Assembly: GCF_023913755.1 (NCBI RefSeq)
Contig: NZ_JAMXBJ010000050.1
Span: 124,001 to 188,000, forward strand
Source: Pseudarthrobacter cellobiosi
Lineage (GTDB): Bacteria; Actinomycetota; Actinomycetes; Actinomycetales; Micrococcaceae
Length of the DNA: 64,000 bases
Reading direction: 5' to 3'
The translations under genes and the position numbers were made by a program. The notes under the pieces were generated by a model that saw only the letters and a list, made by a program, of their open reading frames with translations, had not been told where the DNA came from and searched no databases. Below, piece after piece: positions 1 through 8,820 of the stretch; positions within the stretch are counted from its first letter, which is position 1; each line of letters opens with the position of its first letter.

Positions 1-1649
1 ATGACGCCGGCGTGCTCCGGGAGGCGGTCCTTGAGGATGCGCTTGAGGCGGTTGCGCTCGACGTCGGGCAGTTTGCGGGAGATGCCGGTCATGGAGCCGC
101 CGGGCACATAGACCAGGTAGCGGCCGGGCAGCGAGATCTGGCTGGTCAAGCGTGCACCCTTGTGGCCCACGGGATCCTTGGTGACCTGGACCAGGACGGT
201 GTCGCCGGACTTGAGCGCGTTTTCGATCCGGCGCTGCTTGCCTTCGAGGTTAACGGCTTCCCAGTTCACTTCACCGGCGTACAGGACGGCGTTGCGGCCG
301 CGTCCGATGTCAACAAACGCCGCTTCCATGGACGGCAGGACGTTCTGCACCTTGCCGAGGTAAACGTTGCCGATCAGGGAGTCCTGCTGGGTCTTGGAGA
401 CAAAGTGTTCGGCCAGGACGCCGTCTTCAAGGACGCCGATCTGGATTCTGTCGTCGCGCTGGCGGACGATCATCTGCCGGTCAACGGATTCACGGCGGGC
501 CAGGAATTCGGCCTCGGTGATGACTGTGCGGCGGCGGCCGGTGTCGCGGGATTCGCGGCGGCGCTGCTTCTTGGCTTCGAGGCGGGTGGAGCCCTTGACG
601 GACGTGACGCGGTTGTTGACCGGCGCTTCGGTGGCGGCGCGGGGCGCGCGGACGCGGGTCACCGTGTTGGGCGGGTCGTCGCCTTCTCCTCCGGTCAGTT
701 CCAGGTCCTGGTCGCCACGGCGGCGGCGGCGGCGACGACGGGACGTCACGCCCTCATCGGCCTGCCCGGCGGAGTCCTCATCGGTTTCTTCGGCTGCGCC
801 GTCGTCGCCTTCGTTATCGGCGTCAGCATCGCTTTCGCCGGTGCGGCTACGCCCGCGGCGTCCACGGCTGCGGCGCCTGCGGCGGCCGTTGGCGTCGTCC
901 GCTTCGCCTTCTTCGACGTCGTCCTCTTCCGGCTCTTCAACCACGGCAGCAACCGGCGCGGGGCGGACCACGGTGCTGAGGTCAGGGGCCTGAAAAAGTA
1001 CGGATGTGGTGGACGCTGGCTCAAGGAACAGTGAACTGAACGGGCTGGCAGTCTCAGCAGAAGCTGGCTCTTCAGCCGGCGCGGCGGCAGCGTTGACCGG
1101 GGCAGCGTTGACGGGGGCGACGGCGGCTGCTGCGGGCGCGGCGGCCGCCGCAGCGGCGACCTCCTCTGCTTCCGGGGCCTGCGTTGCTGCAGTTTCAGGG
1201 GCTGCCTGCTCCGGAGCTGTCTGTTCTACGGCCGCAGGAGCGACGTCGGGGGCCGAGGTTTTGCGGGTGGCCACGCGGCGGCGGCGGACAGGCTTGGTCT
1301 CCGCTGCAGCCTCAGGGGTCGCGGATTCGACGGCGGCAGTCTCCACCGCGGCAGTCTCTACGGCGGTCTCGGTAACAACGGCGGCTGGTGCTTCCAGAAC
1401 CTCAACGGCGAAGGCCGGCAACGGTTCGGCGGCGACCACCGTCTTACGTGCACGGGTCCGGCGCACCGGCGCCTCAGGCTCTAGTGCGGCATCTGCCGCA
1501 GGCTCAGTCTGGGCGTCGGCGTCAGTCACGGGTGCGGGCTCTGCGGCCTTCGGCACTGCCTTCCGACGCGTCCGGGTGACTTTCTTGGGCGCTTCCGTAG
1601 CCTCGGCGACGGCTTCATCATTAACGGCTGGTGCTTGTTCGTTTTCCAT
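1..1649 (-). CDS. rne: Ribonuclease E/G family protein (3' end outside the window)
   Basis: Endoribonuclease that starts RNA decay and processes rRNA and tRNA precursors in the cytoplasm. Translation from the ATG at 1649 is open to the window edge, so about 549 residues are seen and the catalytic DNase-I-like and zinc-link parts lie outside. The first 400 residues are low complexity: Ala/Pro/Glu-rich stretches, several Arg-rich blocks such as RRRRRRGRRGR, and acidic runs. From about residue 400 comes a clear S1 RNA-binding domain (DRIQIGVLED, GNVYLGKVQNVLPSMEAAFVDIG, here quoted in part), followed by VTKDPVGHKGARLT, typical of the RNase E/G core. An AGGAG box lies 11 bases before the start. 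The long disordered N-terminal arm is a known feature of actinobacterial RNase E. Family assignment is firm; the start is likely but not proven. Confidence 0.93.
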   Translation of the reverse strand, partial: MENEQAPAVNDEAVAEATEAPKKVTRTRRKAVPKAAEPAPVTDADAQTEPAADAALEPEAPVRRTRARKTVVAAEPLPAFAVEVLEAPAAVVTETAVETAAVETAAVESATPEAAAETKPVRRRRVATRKTSAPDVAPAAVEQTAPEQAAPETAATQAPEAEEVAAAAAAAPAAAAVAPVNAAPVNAAAAPAEEPASAETASPFSSLFLEPASTTSVLFQAPDLSTVVRPAPVAAVVEEPEEDDVEEGEADDANGRRRRRSRGRRGRSRTGESDADADNEGDDGAAEETDEDSAGQADEGVTSRRRRRRRRGDQDLELTGGEGDDPPNTVTRVRAPRAATEAPVNNRVTSVKGSTRLEAKKQRRRESRDTGRRRTVITEAEFLARRESVDRQMIVRQRDDRIQIGVLEDGVLAEHFVSKTQQDSLIGNVYLGKVQNVLPSMEAAFVDIGRGRNAVLYAGEVNWEAVNLEGKQRRIENALKSGDTVLVQVTKDPVGHKGARLTSQISLPGRYLVYVPGGSMTGISRKLPDVERNRLKRILKDRLPEHAGV

Positions 1650-2102
1650 ATGTGGCAACACTCCTGCCCCTGACGTACCCCCACATCCGGCACCCATTGG
1701 GGCACATATTGTCAAACCCGCAGGCGTTGACAGAAGTCAAGTGGATACTCCCAGGTTCGCACCGGCAGAGGGGTGCGGCAGCCCGTGGGAGCCGTCGGCT
1801 GTGTCCTGAAACCCGTTGTTCTACACGCCACAACCAGGTGCCGACCAATGGAATTGCGGGAAGCCGGATCAGAGAATCCGAAGCCTGCCCTGCTCATCAT
1901 TGGCGGTCTTGAAACAAGCCACCGGACCGGAGTCCGAATGTGGGTCGGCCTCCAGCCATGTACATTCTCTCACACCCGGGCTGAAAGACGGCGGAACCAC
2001 CGGCAACAGATCGGTACCTAAGGGCGCTGACTGAATCCTGCTTCCAGTTACCGGCGTTACAATCGGGGCAAGGAGCACCCGAAGCAAAGGACGCCACACA
2101 CC
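1650..2102. other. Divergent intergenic region between rne and the VKOR gene
   Basis: This 453-base stretch separates two divergent genes, so it must hold both promoters. No convincing open frame with a ribosome site is seen. On the minus strand there is an AGGAG box 11 bases before the rne start and a TTGACT hexamer near 1740, which may be part of the rne promoter. On the plus strand TACAAT at 2054-2059 is a possible -10 box for the VKOR gene. Nothing else of note is visible. Confidence 0.5.
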
Positions 2103-2777
2103 ATGCCAAGCATTTCCTCCCACGGCACCGACACGCCGGCTGCCTCCCCTGCGGCGGAGCCGTTGCCCGCCACGCCCGGGACCGTGCCGCCGATGGCACG
2201 TAACCGGCCCCTCGGCTGGCTGATGGTCATCACCGGCGCCATCGGCTGGCTGGCCTCGGGGGCGCTGGTCCTGGAAAAGCTCGCTGTCCTCGAGGATCCG
2301 AATCACGTAACGGCCTGCGACGTTAATCCGTGGATCTCCTGCGGCCAGGTCATGCAGACGTGGCAGAGCTCGGCGTTCGGGTTCCCCAACATGTTTATTG
2401 GCATCGTCGCGTTCGCCGTCATCATCACCGTGGGCATGGCCCTGCTCTCAGGCGCCACGTTCGCACGCTGGTACTGGGCAGGACTCCAGGCCGGCGTGAC
2501 GCTCGGCTTCGCGTTTGTGGTGTGGCTCTGGTCCCAGGCACTTTACGACATCCATGTTCTGTGCCCGTTCTGCATGATCGTCTGGGCCGCGATGATCCCG
2601 CTCTTCGTCTGGGTAACCATCCGCAACGTCGTCCATGGCATCATCCCCGTCCCGGCAGGTACTGCACGGGTGCTGGGCGAATCGGGCTGGATCATCACGG
2701 CGCTGCTTTACGTGGCAGTCATCGCCACCATCTTCTTCGCCTTCATCCAGGTGTTTGCCGGAACTTCGGGCTTCTAA
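2103..2777 (+). CDS. Vitamin K epoxide reductase (VKOR) family membrane protein
   Basis: Integral membrane oxidoreductase of the VKOR family, which in actinobacteria re-oxidises a DsbA-like partner and passes electrons to quinone, so driving disulfide formation outside the membrane. The 224-residue protein shows about five hydrophobic segments. The loop cysteine pair is at about residues 72 and 80 (ACDVNPWISCGQ) and the catalytic CPFC motif at about 154-157 (HVLCPFCMIVW), the expected order for bacterial VKOR. The N-terminal 30 residues are polar and Pro/Ala-rich. The gene stands alone and converges on ndk, with a long hairpin between them. No dedicated DsbA partner is adjacent; the DsbA-like protein at 14978-15592 lacks a second active-site cysteine and has no signal peptide, so it is not an obvious partner. 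Confidence 0.9.
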   Translation: MPSISSHGTDTPAASPAAEPLPATPGTVPPMARNRPLGWLMVITGAIGWLASGALVLEKLAVLEDPNHVTACDVNPWISCGQVMQTWQSSAFGFPNMFIGIVAFAVIITVGMALLSGATFARWYWAGLQAGVTLGFAFVVWLWSQALYDIHVLCPFCMIVWAAMIPLFVWVTIRNVVHGIIPVPAGTARVLGESGWIITALLYVAVIATIFFAFIQVFAGTSGF

Positions 2778-2804
2778 CGCGAGCCCCGCACCAGACGCAC
2801 AAAA

Positions 2805-2900
2805 AAGCGCGAACGAACAAGCGCGAACGGACACTTGAGGCCCCGGTTTCCCGGGGCCTCAAGTGTCCGTTCGCGCTGTGGACTCAAGTGTCCGTTCGCA
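2805..2900. repeat. Perfect 26-bp inverted repeat plus a third half-copy between convergent genes
   Basis: Bases 2821-2846 and 2851-2876 form a perfect 26-bp stem around the four-base loop TTTC. The right arm is followed at 2882-2900 by another copy of its outer part (ACTCAAGTGTCCGTTCGCA), and a short direct copy of the left edge lies at 2805-2815. It sits between the ends of the VKOR gene and ndk, so it can act as a bidirectional terminator, but no T-run follows. The repeated arms suggest a REP-like mobile hairpin. Confidence 0.75.
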
Positions 2901-2917
2901 CAGTTGGCGGGTGGACG

Positions 2918-3337
2918 TTAGTCCTGGAACCAGATCTTAATTTCGCGCTCGGCCGAGTCCACGGAGTCGGAGCCGTGGACCAGGTTCTGCTGGACCTTCA
3001 GGCCCCAGTCGCGGCCGAAATCGCCACGGATGGTGCCGGGAGCCGCAGTGGTGGGGTCGGTGGTGCCGGCCAGGGACCGGAAGCCTTCAATGACGCGGTG
3101 GCCCTCGAAGATCGCGGCCACAACCGGTCCGCTGAGCATAAATTCAACAAGGGGCTCATAGAACGGCTTGCCCGCGTGCTCTTCGTAGTGCTGCTCCAGC
3201 AGTTCCCGGCTGGCGTCAACCTTCTTCAGTTCAGCGAGGGTGTAGCCCTTGGCCTCAATGCGGCCCAGGATGGCGCCGCTGAGGTTGCGGGCAACGCCGT
3301 CGGGCTTGATCAGTACCAGGGTGCGCTCAATGGTCAT
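2918..3337 (-). CDS. ndk: Nucleoside diphosphate kinase
   Basis: Transfers the gamma-phosphate of ATP to nucleoside diphosphates through a phosphohistidine and so balances NTP and dNTP pools in the cytoplasm. The 139-residue protein has the family length. It starts with ERTLVLIKPDGV, which holds the Lys of the nucleotide site, and carries the catalytic His121 in NLVHGSDS. A GGAG box lies five bases before the ATG. It is the last gene of the minus-strand run ileS-folC-DUF4233-ndk, separated from the DUF4233 gene by about 40 bases, so cotranscription is likely. This order is common in Arthrobacter relatives. Confidence 0.97.
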   Translation of the reverse strand: MTIERTLVLIKPDGVARNLSGAILGRIEAKGYTLAELKKVDASRELLEQHYEEHAGKPFYEPLVEFMLSGPVVAAIFEGHRVIEGFRSLAGTTDPTTAAPGTIRGDFGRDWGLKVQQNLVHGSDSVDSAEREIKIWFQD

Positions 3338-3376
3338 AGCTGCTCCAATGCGTAATGGGTGGGTTTCGGGACAATT

Positions 3377-3823
3377 CTACGAGGCTTCCGGGGCGTCCCC
3401 CTGCGACGCGTTCCACTCGGCCTGTTCGCGTTCGCGCTTTGCGGCTTCGGAATCGATCCTGATGCCGGTGCGGATTCCGTACCACCAGGCCAGGCCGAAC
3501 AGCGCGCCAACCAGGAACATCATGGGCTCAACTATGCCCGTCAGGATGAGCACAATCTGCAGGATCCAGCCCAGACCCACGCCCCAGGGCTTGGACAGCA
3601 CCGCGCAGGCCAGGATCATCACTACGCTCAGCGCGATGCCGATGCCCAGGATCAGCGCCGGCGGAAACTCGCCGCGCCTGAGTCCAAAGACGGCCAGCGT
3701 TGCGAAAAAGACCACAAACGCTTCAAGCAGCAGGACGGTGGAGGCAAACATCACCTTGGTGGACCGGCGCTTCTTGGGCATTCCCGGGCGCCATTCGCGC
3801 TGGGCTTTGGTCAGCTTGGCCAA
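3377..3823 (-). CDS. DUF4233 small membrane protein
   Basis: A 148-residue membrane protein of unknown function that in actinobacteria typically follows folC. The start chosen is the TTG at 3823, two bases after the folC stop, because GGAGG at the folC end gives it a ribosome site; a longer reading into folC has no support. The N-terminus is basic (AKLTKAQREWRPGMPKKRR), then come about four hydrophobic segments (VMFASTVLLLEAFVVFFATL, LILGIGIALSVVMIL, ILQIVLILTGI, MFLVGALFGLAWWYGI) and a charged C-terminal tail rich in Glu/Arg. Tight spacing on both sides suggests coupling to folC. No catalytic motif was seen and the role is unknown. Confidence 0.85.
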   Translation of the reverse strand: MAKLTKAQREWRPGMPKKRRSTKVMFASTVLLLEAFVVFFATLAVFGLRRGEFPPALILGIGIALSVVMILACAVLSKPWGVGLGWILQIVLILTGIVEPMMFLVGALFGLAWWYGIRTGIRIDSEAAKREREQAEWNASQGDAPEAS

Positions 3824-3825
3824 GG

Positions 3826-5184
3826 CTAGGCCTCCGTCTTTCCGAGCAGGATCCGGGCTTCCGCCACCAGGGTGATGGACCCCGTCACCAGCACGCCGCC
3901 GGAGAGGTCGTCGTTGGCTTCGGCGCGTTCCACGGCCCACTCCAGGGCGTCGTCGAGCTTCTCAGCAATGTGGATGTTGTCTTCGCCGAAGCCCATTTCC
4001 ACGGCTAGTTCGGCAAGTTCGGCTGCGGGTACTGCCCGTGGCGAGTTGGACTGGGTAAAGCAGTATTCCTGGGCGATCTCGCCCAGGGATTCCTTGAGCT
4101 GGCGCAGGATCTCTTCGGCGTCCTTCTCCTTCAGGACTCCCACTACCGGCACCAGCCGGGTGAAGCTGAAGGCCTCCTGGATGGCCTCGGCCGAGACCCT
4201 GATGCCGTCCGGGTTGTGGGCCGCGTCAACAATGATGGTGGGCGCCGTACGGACAACCTCAAGGCGGCCCGGGGACGTGACGGATGCGAAGGCTTCCTGG
4301 AGCACCTCGGCGTCAAGTTCCTTCTCGCCGCCGAAGAAGGCCTCGAGGGCTGCCACTGCCACGGCTGCATTCTGGGCCTGGTGCGCGCCGTGCAGGGGCA
4401 GCAGCAGTTCAGGGTACCGGCCGGCGATGCCCTGAATGCTCACTACCTGGCCGCCCACGGCAACCGTCCGGGATTCGACGCCGAACTCCACGCCTTCAAA
4501 CCGGAACGGGACTGCCACCTCCTTGGCTTTCTCGAGCAGCACCTGCGCAGCATCAACGGGCTGCGAGGCACTGATGAGGTAACCGCCGGGCTTGATGATG
4601 CCGGCCTTCTCGTAGGCAATGTCCTCGGTCGTATCGCCCAGCAGGTCCGTGTGGTCCAGGGAAATGGGGGTGACCACGGAAACCAGGCCGTCGCCCACGT
4701 TGGTGGCATCGGTGATGCCGCCCAGACCCACCTCGATCACGGCCACGTTGACCGGCTGGTCCGCGAAGATCGCGAAGCCCAGGATGGTCAGGCACTCGAA
4801 GTACGTGAGCCGGGGCTCCCCCGCAGCGGTCAGCTCGTCGTCGACGATCTGAAGGTACGGGCGGATCTCGTCCCAGATCCGGACGAATGTTTCGTCAGAG
4901 ACGGGGTGGCCGTCGATGCTGATCCGCTCGGTGACCTTGGACAGGTGCGGGCTGGTGTAACGGCCGGTACTCAGGCCGTGCGCGCGCAGCCCGGCCTCAA
5001 TCATCCGGGCCGTGGAGGTCTTGCCGTTGGTGCCGGTCACGTGGATGATCGGGAACGCCTTGTTGGGCTCCCCCAGCACGTCCATGGCGCGGAACAGCGG
5101 CGCCAGACGCGGCTCCATCTTGTTTTCCGGCGCACGCCCCAGCAACTCGGCGTAGACACTTTCCACGGAGAATTCGTCAGTCAT
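3826..5184 (-). CDS. folC: Folylpolyglutamate synthase / dihydrofolate synthase
   Basis: Adds glutamate to dihydropteroate and to folates, giving dihydrofolate and the polyglutamylated cofactors kept in the cell. The 452-residue length is usual for the bifunctional bacterial enzyme. The ATP-binding loop VTGTNGKTSTAR is at about residue 50, followed by GRYTSPHL and the Mur-ligase-like central domain with GLGGITDATN and SLDHTDLLG. The C-terminal domain holds VDAAHNPDG. The gene starts three bases after the ileS stop, with an AGAGG box inside the ileS end, so the two are translationally close. The downstream DUF4233 gene begins two bases after its stop. Confidence 0.96.
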   Translation of the reverse strand: MTDEFSVESVYAELLGRAPENKMEPRLAPLFRAMDVLGEPNKAFPIIHVTGTNGKTSTARMIEAGLRAHGLSTGRYTSPHLSKVTERISIDGHPVSDETFVRIWDEIRPYLQIVDDELTAAGEPRLTYFECLTILGFAIFADQPVNVAVIEVGLGGITDATNVGDGLVSVVTPISLDHTDLLGDTTEDIAYEKAGIIKPGGYLISASQPVDAAQVLLEKAKEVAVPFRFEGVEFGVESRTVAVGGQVVSIQGIAGRYPELLLPLHGAHQAQNAAVAVAALEAFFGGEKELDAEVLQEAFASVTSPGRLEVVRTAPTIIVDAAHNPDGIRVSAEAIQEAFSFTRLVPVVGVLKEKDAEEILRQLKESLGEIAQEYCFTQSNSPRAVPAAELAELAVEMGFGEDNIHIAEKLDDALEWAVERAEANDDLSGGVLVTGSITLVAEARILLGKTEA

Positions 5185-5187
5185 AGC

Positions 5188-8100
5188 TCAGGCCTCTGCT
5201 TTTTCGACGGTGATGCGTGGTTCGCCTGACTCAGCCGGAACGGTGGCCAGCTCCAGGGTCAGGGTTTCGGTCTTGACCAACTCGGCGTTGGCCAGCAGCG
5301 CGTCGAGCACGGTGGGAACCGCCGTGACGGTGGTGTGGATCCGGTCGCTCACATTCAGTGCGGCGTCCTTGCGTGCCTGCTGGATGGCGCGGACCATGTC
5401 ACGCGCAGTCCCTTCGGCCTCAAGTTCGGGCGTGACCTCGGTATTGAGCACCACAAATCCGCCGCCCGGCAGGACAGCTACTGAGGCCGATCCGCCGTCG
5501 GACTCTGCCACCACTGTCTCCAGCGTGTACTCCTGGGGTTCCAGCTCCAGGCCTCCGGCGATGACCACTCCAGCATCGGAAACCGACCAGTCACCGGACT
5601 TGGCGCCCTTGATGGCCTGCTGGACGTTCTTGCCCAGGCGCGGACCCGCGGCGCGGGCGTTGACCACGAGCTTCTGCTCGATGCCGAACTCCTGCGGGGA
5701 GGCGCTCTCCGCGTCCAGCAGGCGCACGGAGCGCAGGTTCAGTTCATCGGCGACGACGGCGGCGAAGCCTCCCAGCGCATCCGCGCCGGGTGCCACAACG
5801 GTCAGTTCCTGCAGCGGCAGCCGGACGCGCAGGTTGGCGGCCTTGCGCAGCGAGGATCCGGTGGAGCAGATCTGCTGCACGCGGTCCATCGCTTCCACCA
5901 GCGAAGCGTTGGCCGGGAACAGGACCGCGTCCGGCCAGTCGGCCAGGTGCACGGAGCGTCCGCCGGTGAGGCCGCGCCAGATCTCCTCGGAGACCAGCGG
6001 CAGCAGCGACGCGGCCACGCGGGACACGGTCTCCAGCGCGGTGTACAGCGCGTCGAACGCGTCAGCGCTCTCGTCAAAGAAGCGCTGGCGGCTGCGGCGG
6101 ACGTACCAGTTGGTGAGCATGTCCAGGTAGCTGCGCAGTTCGTCGCAGGCGCCGGAGATGTCGTAGCTGTCCAGCTGTGCGGTCATGTTGCGGACCAGGT
6201 CGCCGGTGTTGGCCAGCAGGTACTGGTCCAGGGTGTCGGCGTACCCGTCGTAGCGGAGCTTCGCGTCGTAACCCTTACCGCCGTCAGCAGCGTTCGTGTA
6301 CAGCGTGAAGAAGCTGTAAACGTTCCACAGGGGCAGGATGACCTGGCGGACGCCGTCGCGGATTCCCTGCTCGGTGACCACCAGGTTGCCGCCGCGCAGG
6401 ATAGGGCTGGACATCAGGAACCAGCGCATGGCGTCGGAGCCGTCGCGGTCCAGGACCTCAGAGACGTCCGGGTAGTTGCGCAGGCTCTTGGACATCTTCT
6501 GCCCGTCCGAGCCCAGCACGATGCCGTGGCTGATGACGTTCCGGAAGGCCGGTCGGTCAAACAGGGCCGTCGACAGGATGTGCAGCATGTAGAACCAGCC
6601 ACGGGTCTGGCCGATGTACTCCACGATGAAGTCCGCGGGGTTGTGCGTGTCGAACCATGCTTCGTTCTGGAACGGGTAATGCACCTGTCCGTAGGGCATG
6701 GAGCCGGAGTCGAACCAGACGTCCAGGACGTCCTCGACGCGGCGCATCACGGACTGGCCCTCTGCGGGGGTCCGGGGGTCGTCGGGGTTGGGGCGGGTCA
6801 GTTCGTCGATGAACGGCCGGTGCAGGTCAACCTGACCGGCCTTGTTCAGCGGCAGGCGGCCGAAGTCGGCCTCGATCTCGGCCAGGGAGCCGTAGACGTC
6901 GGTGCGCGGGTATTCCGGGTCGCTGGACTGCCACACCGGGATGGGGCTGCCCCAGTAGCGGTTGCGGCTGATGGACCAGTCGCGGGCGTTGGCGAGCCAC
7001 TTTCCGAACTGGCCGTCCTTGACGTTCCCCGGGATCCAGTTGATGTCCTGGTTCAGCTCGGACATGCGGTCCTTGAACTTGGTGACCTCGACGTACCAGG
7101 AGGACACGGCGCGGTAGATCAGTGGGTTGCGGCAGCGCCAGCAGTGCGGGTAGCTGTGCTCGTAGCTGGCCTGGCGGACCAGGCGGCCCTGGGCGCGCAG
7201 CACCTGGGTGATGGGCTTGTTGGCCTCGAACACCTGAAGCCCGGCGATGTCGTGCAGGTCGCCGTGGCTGAACAGCGGCAGGAACTTGGCGCCTTCGTCC
7301 ACGGACAGGACCACCGGGATGCCGGCCTCTTCACAGACCTTCTGGTCGTCTTCACCGTAGGCGGGAGCCTGGTGGACGATGCCGGTGCCGTCGGTGGTGG
7401 TGACGTAGTCGGCCACGAGGAAGCGCCAGGCGTTCTGGGTGCCGTACTTTTCGTCGTCGCTGAAGTCGTACCAGAGCGGCTGGTAGGCCAGGCCCTCAAG
7501 GTCGGCGCCGGTGTGGGTTGACGTCACTGCAGCCTCGGCGGAGTCCACATCCTCATAGCCCAGGTCCTTGGCGTACGCGGCCAGCAGGTCCGCGGCCAGG
7601 AGGAAACTGCCGGTGACGGGCGCGTCCGGCGAAGCAGCCTTGACGCCGTTGGGTCCGGCGGGCAGAACGGCGTAGGTGATGGAAGGCCCGACGGCGAGCG
7701 CCAGGTTGGTGGGCAACGTCCAGGGCGTGGTGGTCCATGCGAGCGCCTGGACGCCGGCGAGCTGCTGCGACAGCGCCGACTCCCCTGCCGTGATGGGGAA
7801 CGTCACCGTGACAGTCTGGTCCTGGCGGTTCTTGTAAACGTCGTCGTCCATGCGGAGCTCATGGTTGGACAGCGGCGTCTCGTCCTTCCAGCAGTACGGC
7901 AGCACACGGTAGCCGTTGTACGTCAGGCCTTTTTCGTGCAGCTGCTTGAACGCCCACAGGACCGATTCCATGTATTCGACGTTGAGCGTCTTGTAATCGT
8001 TATCGAAGTCCACCCAGCGGGCCTGGCGGGTGACGTAGCTCTTCCACTCATCGGCGTACTTCATCACGGAGGCACGGCAGGCGTCGTTGAACTTGTCGAT

Positions 8101-8514
8101 GCCCATGGCCTCGATCTGGGTCTTGTCCGTCATGCCCAGCTGCTTCATGGCTTCCAGTTCAGCCGGCAGTCCGTGGGTGTCCCAGCCGAAGCGGCGTTCC
8201 ACGCGGCGGCCGCGCTGTGTCTGGTAGCGGCCCACGAGGTCCTTGGCGTACCCGGTCAGGAGGTGGCCGTAGTGCGGCAGGCCGTTGGCGAAGGGAGGTC
8301 CGTCGTAGAAGACGAATTCGTTGCTGCCGGGCTGCCCGCCGGGGGCGTCGGCGCTGCGCTGGTCGATGCTGGCCTGGAAAGTGCCGTCCTGGTCCCAGTA
8401 CTTCAGGATGCGCTCTTCGATCTCCGGGAACTTCACGGAGGCGGAGACACCGGCGGCAGCGCCGCTCGAAACTGCAGCCGAAGGGGAGGCTGAGGCTTTG
8501 GGGTAATACGTCAT
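5188..8514 (-). CDS. ileS: Isoleucine--tRNA ligase
   Basis: Class I aminoacyl-tRNA synthetase that charges tRNA-Ile and edits valine. The start was set at the ATG at 8514 (MTYYPKASAS), giving 1108 residues, because upstream codons lie inside the T-box leader. The HIGH-like signature is in PFANGLPHYGHLL near residue 78 and the KMSKS loop (GQKMSKSLRN) near residue 670. The length and the long C-terminal part fit the actinobacterial and eukaryote-like IleRS type, which is often less sensitive to mupirocin. The editing domain is present between the motifs. A weak AGGA site ten or so bases before the ATG is the element that the leader RNA can hide. ileS heads a minus-strand run with folC, DUF4233 and ndk. 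Confidence 0.97.
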   Translation of the reverse strand: MTYYPKASASPSAAVSSGAAAGVSASVKFPEIEERILKYWDQDGTFQASIDQRSADAPGGQPGSNEFVFYDGPPFANGLPHYGHLLTGYAKDLVGRYQTQRGRRVERRFGWDTHGLPAELEAMKQLGMTDKTQIEAMGIDKFNDACRASVMKYADEWKSYVTRQARWVDFDNDYKTLNVEYMESVLWAFKQLHEKGLTYNGYRVLPYCWKDETPLSNHELRMDDDVYKNRQDQTVTVTFPITAGESALSQQLAGVQALAWTTTPWTLPTNLALAVGPSITYAVLPAGPNGVKAASPDAPVTGSFLLAADLLAAYAKDLGYEDVDSAEAAVTSTHTGADLEGLAYQPLWYDFSDDEKYGTQNAWRFLVADYVTTTDGTGIVHQAPAYGEDDQKVCEEAGIPVVLSVDEGAKFLPLFSHGDLHDIAGLQVFEANKPITQVLRAQGRLVRQASYEHSYPHCWRCRNPLIYRAVSSWYVEVTKFKDRMSELNQDINWIPGNVKDGQFGKWLANARDWSISRNRYWGSPIPVWQSSDPEYPRTDVYGSLAEIEADFGRLPLNKAGQVDLHRPFIDELTRPNPDDPRTPAEGQSVMRRVEDVLDVWFDSGSMPYGQVHYPFQNEAWFDTHNPADFIVEYIGQTRGWFYMLHILSTALFDRPAFRNVISHGIVLGSDGQKMSKSLRNYPDVSEVLDRDGSDAMRWFLMSSPILRGGNLVVTEQGIRDGVRQVILPLWNVYSFFTLYTNAADGGKGYDAKLRYDGYADTLDQYLLANTGDLVRNMTAQLDSYDISGACDELRSYLDMLTNWYVRRSRQRFFDESADAFDALYTALETVSRVAASLLPLVSEEIWRGLTGGRSVHLADWPDAVLFPANASLVEAMDRVQQICSTGSSLRKAANLRVRLPLQELTVVAPGADALGGFAAVVADELNLRSVRLLDAESASPQEFGIEQKLVVNARAAGPRLGKNVQQAIKGAKSGDWSVSDAGVVIAGGLELEPQEYTLETVVAESDGGSASVAVLPGGGFVVLNTEVTPELEAEGTARDMVRAIQQARKDAALNVSDRIHTTVTAVPTVLDALLANAELVKTETLTLELATVPAESGEPRITVEKAEA

Positions 8515-8800
8515 TCTCGACATCCTGGGTTGAGCTGGTGAACCACTCAGCCGTTGCTGGATGGTTCCGTTCAGGATGCGAGGACGGCTCGTGTGCTGTC
8601 CTGGGACTGCACGCTTACCGCGGTACCACCTCACTTACCGGCACTCCACCGTGCTCCGGGGGAAGCTTGTTGGTGCGCCGGCCGCTCATTACTGCTGTGA
8701 CGGGCTTACCCGTCCGGTTCTACCGGCCCTGGCGCGTGCTGATCCTTGCGCCGGAGCGTTCTTCCGGAAGCTCACCGGTGATGGCCGGGTCAAAGCTGCT
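8515..8800 (-). promoter_or_regulatory. Isoleucine T-box leader of ileS (translational type)
   Basis: The minus strand at 8618-8632 reads AGGTGGTACCGCGG, the conserved T-box bulge whose TGGT can pair with the free NCCA end of uncharged tRNA-Ile. Further 5' the sequence CGGCCATCACCGG places an ATC isoleucine codon at 8780-8782 within a short stem I, as in the mycobacterial ileS leaders. CATCCTG (8578-8572) can pair with CAGGATG (8527-8521), which covers the ileS Shine-Dalgarno bases. No terminator hairpin with a T-run is seen, so control should act on translation. TAACAT at 8807-8812 is a candidate -10 box and gives a start near 8800. Confidence 0.9.
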
Positions 8801-8820
8801 AAGTCGATGTTACCGGAGAA

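Noticed and set aside
2805..2900. CRISPR array
   Set aside because: Only two arms and one half-copy with no unique spacers of even length, and no cas gene nearby.
5947..7521. A 524-codon open frame on the plus strand opposite ileS
   Set aside because: It is the mirror frame of a high-GC gene. The protein has no family motif, while the minus strand encodes a full isoleucyl-tRNA synthetase.
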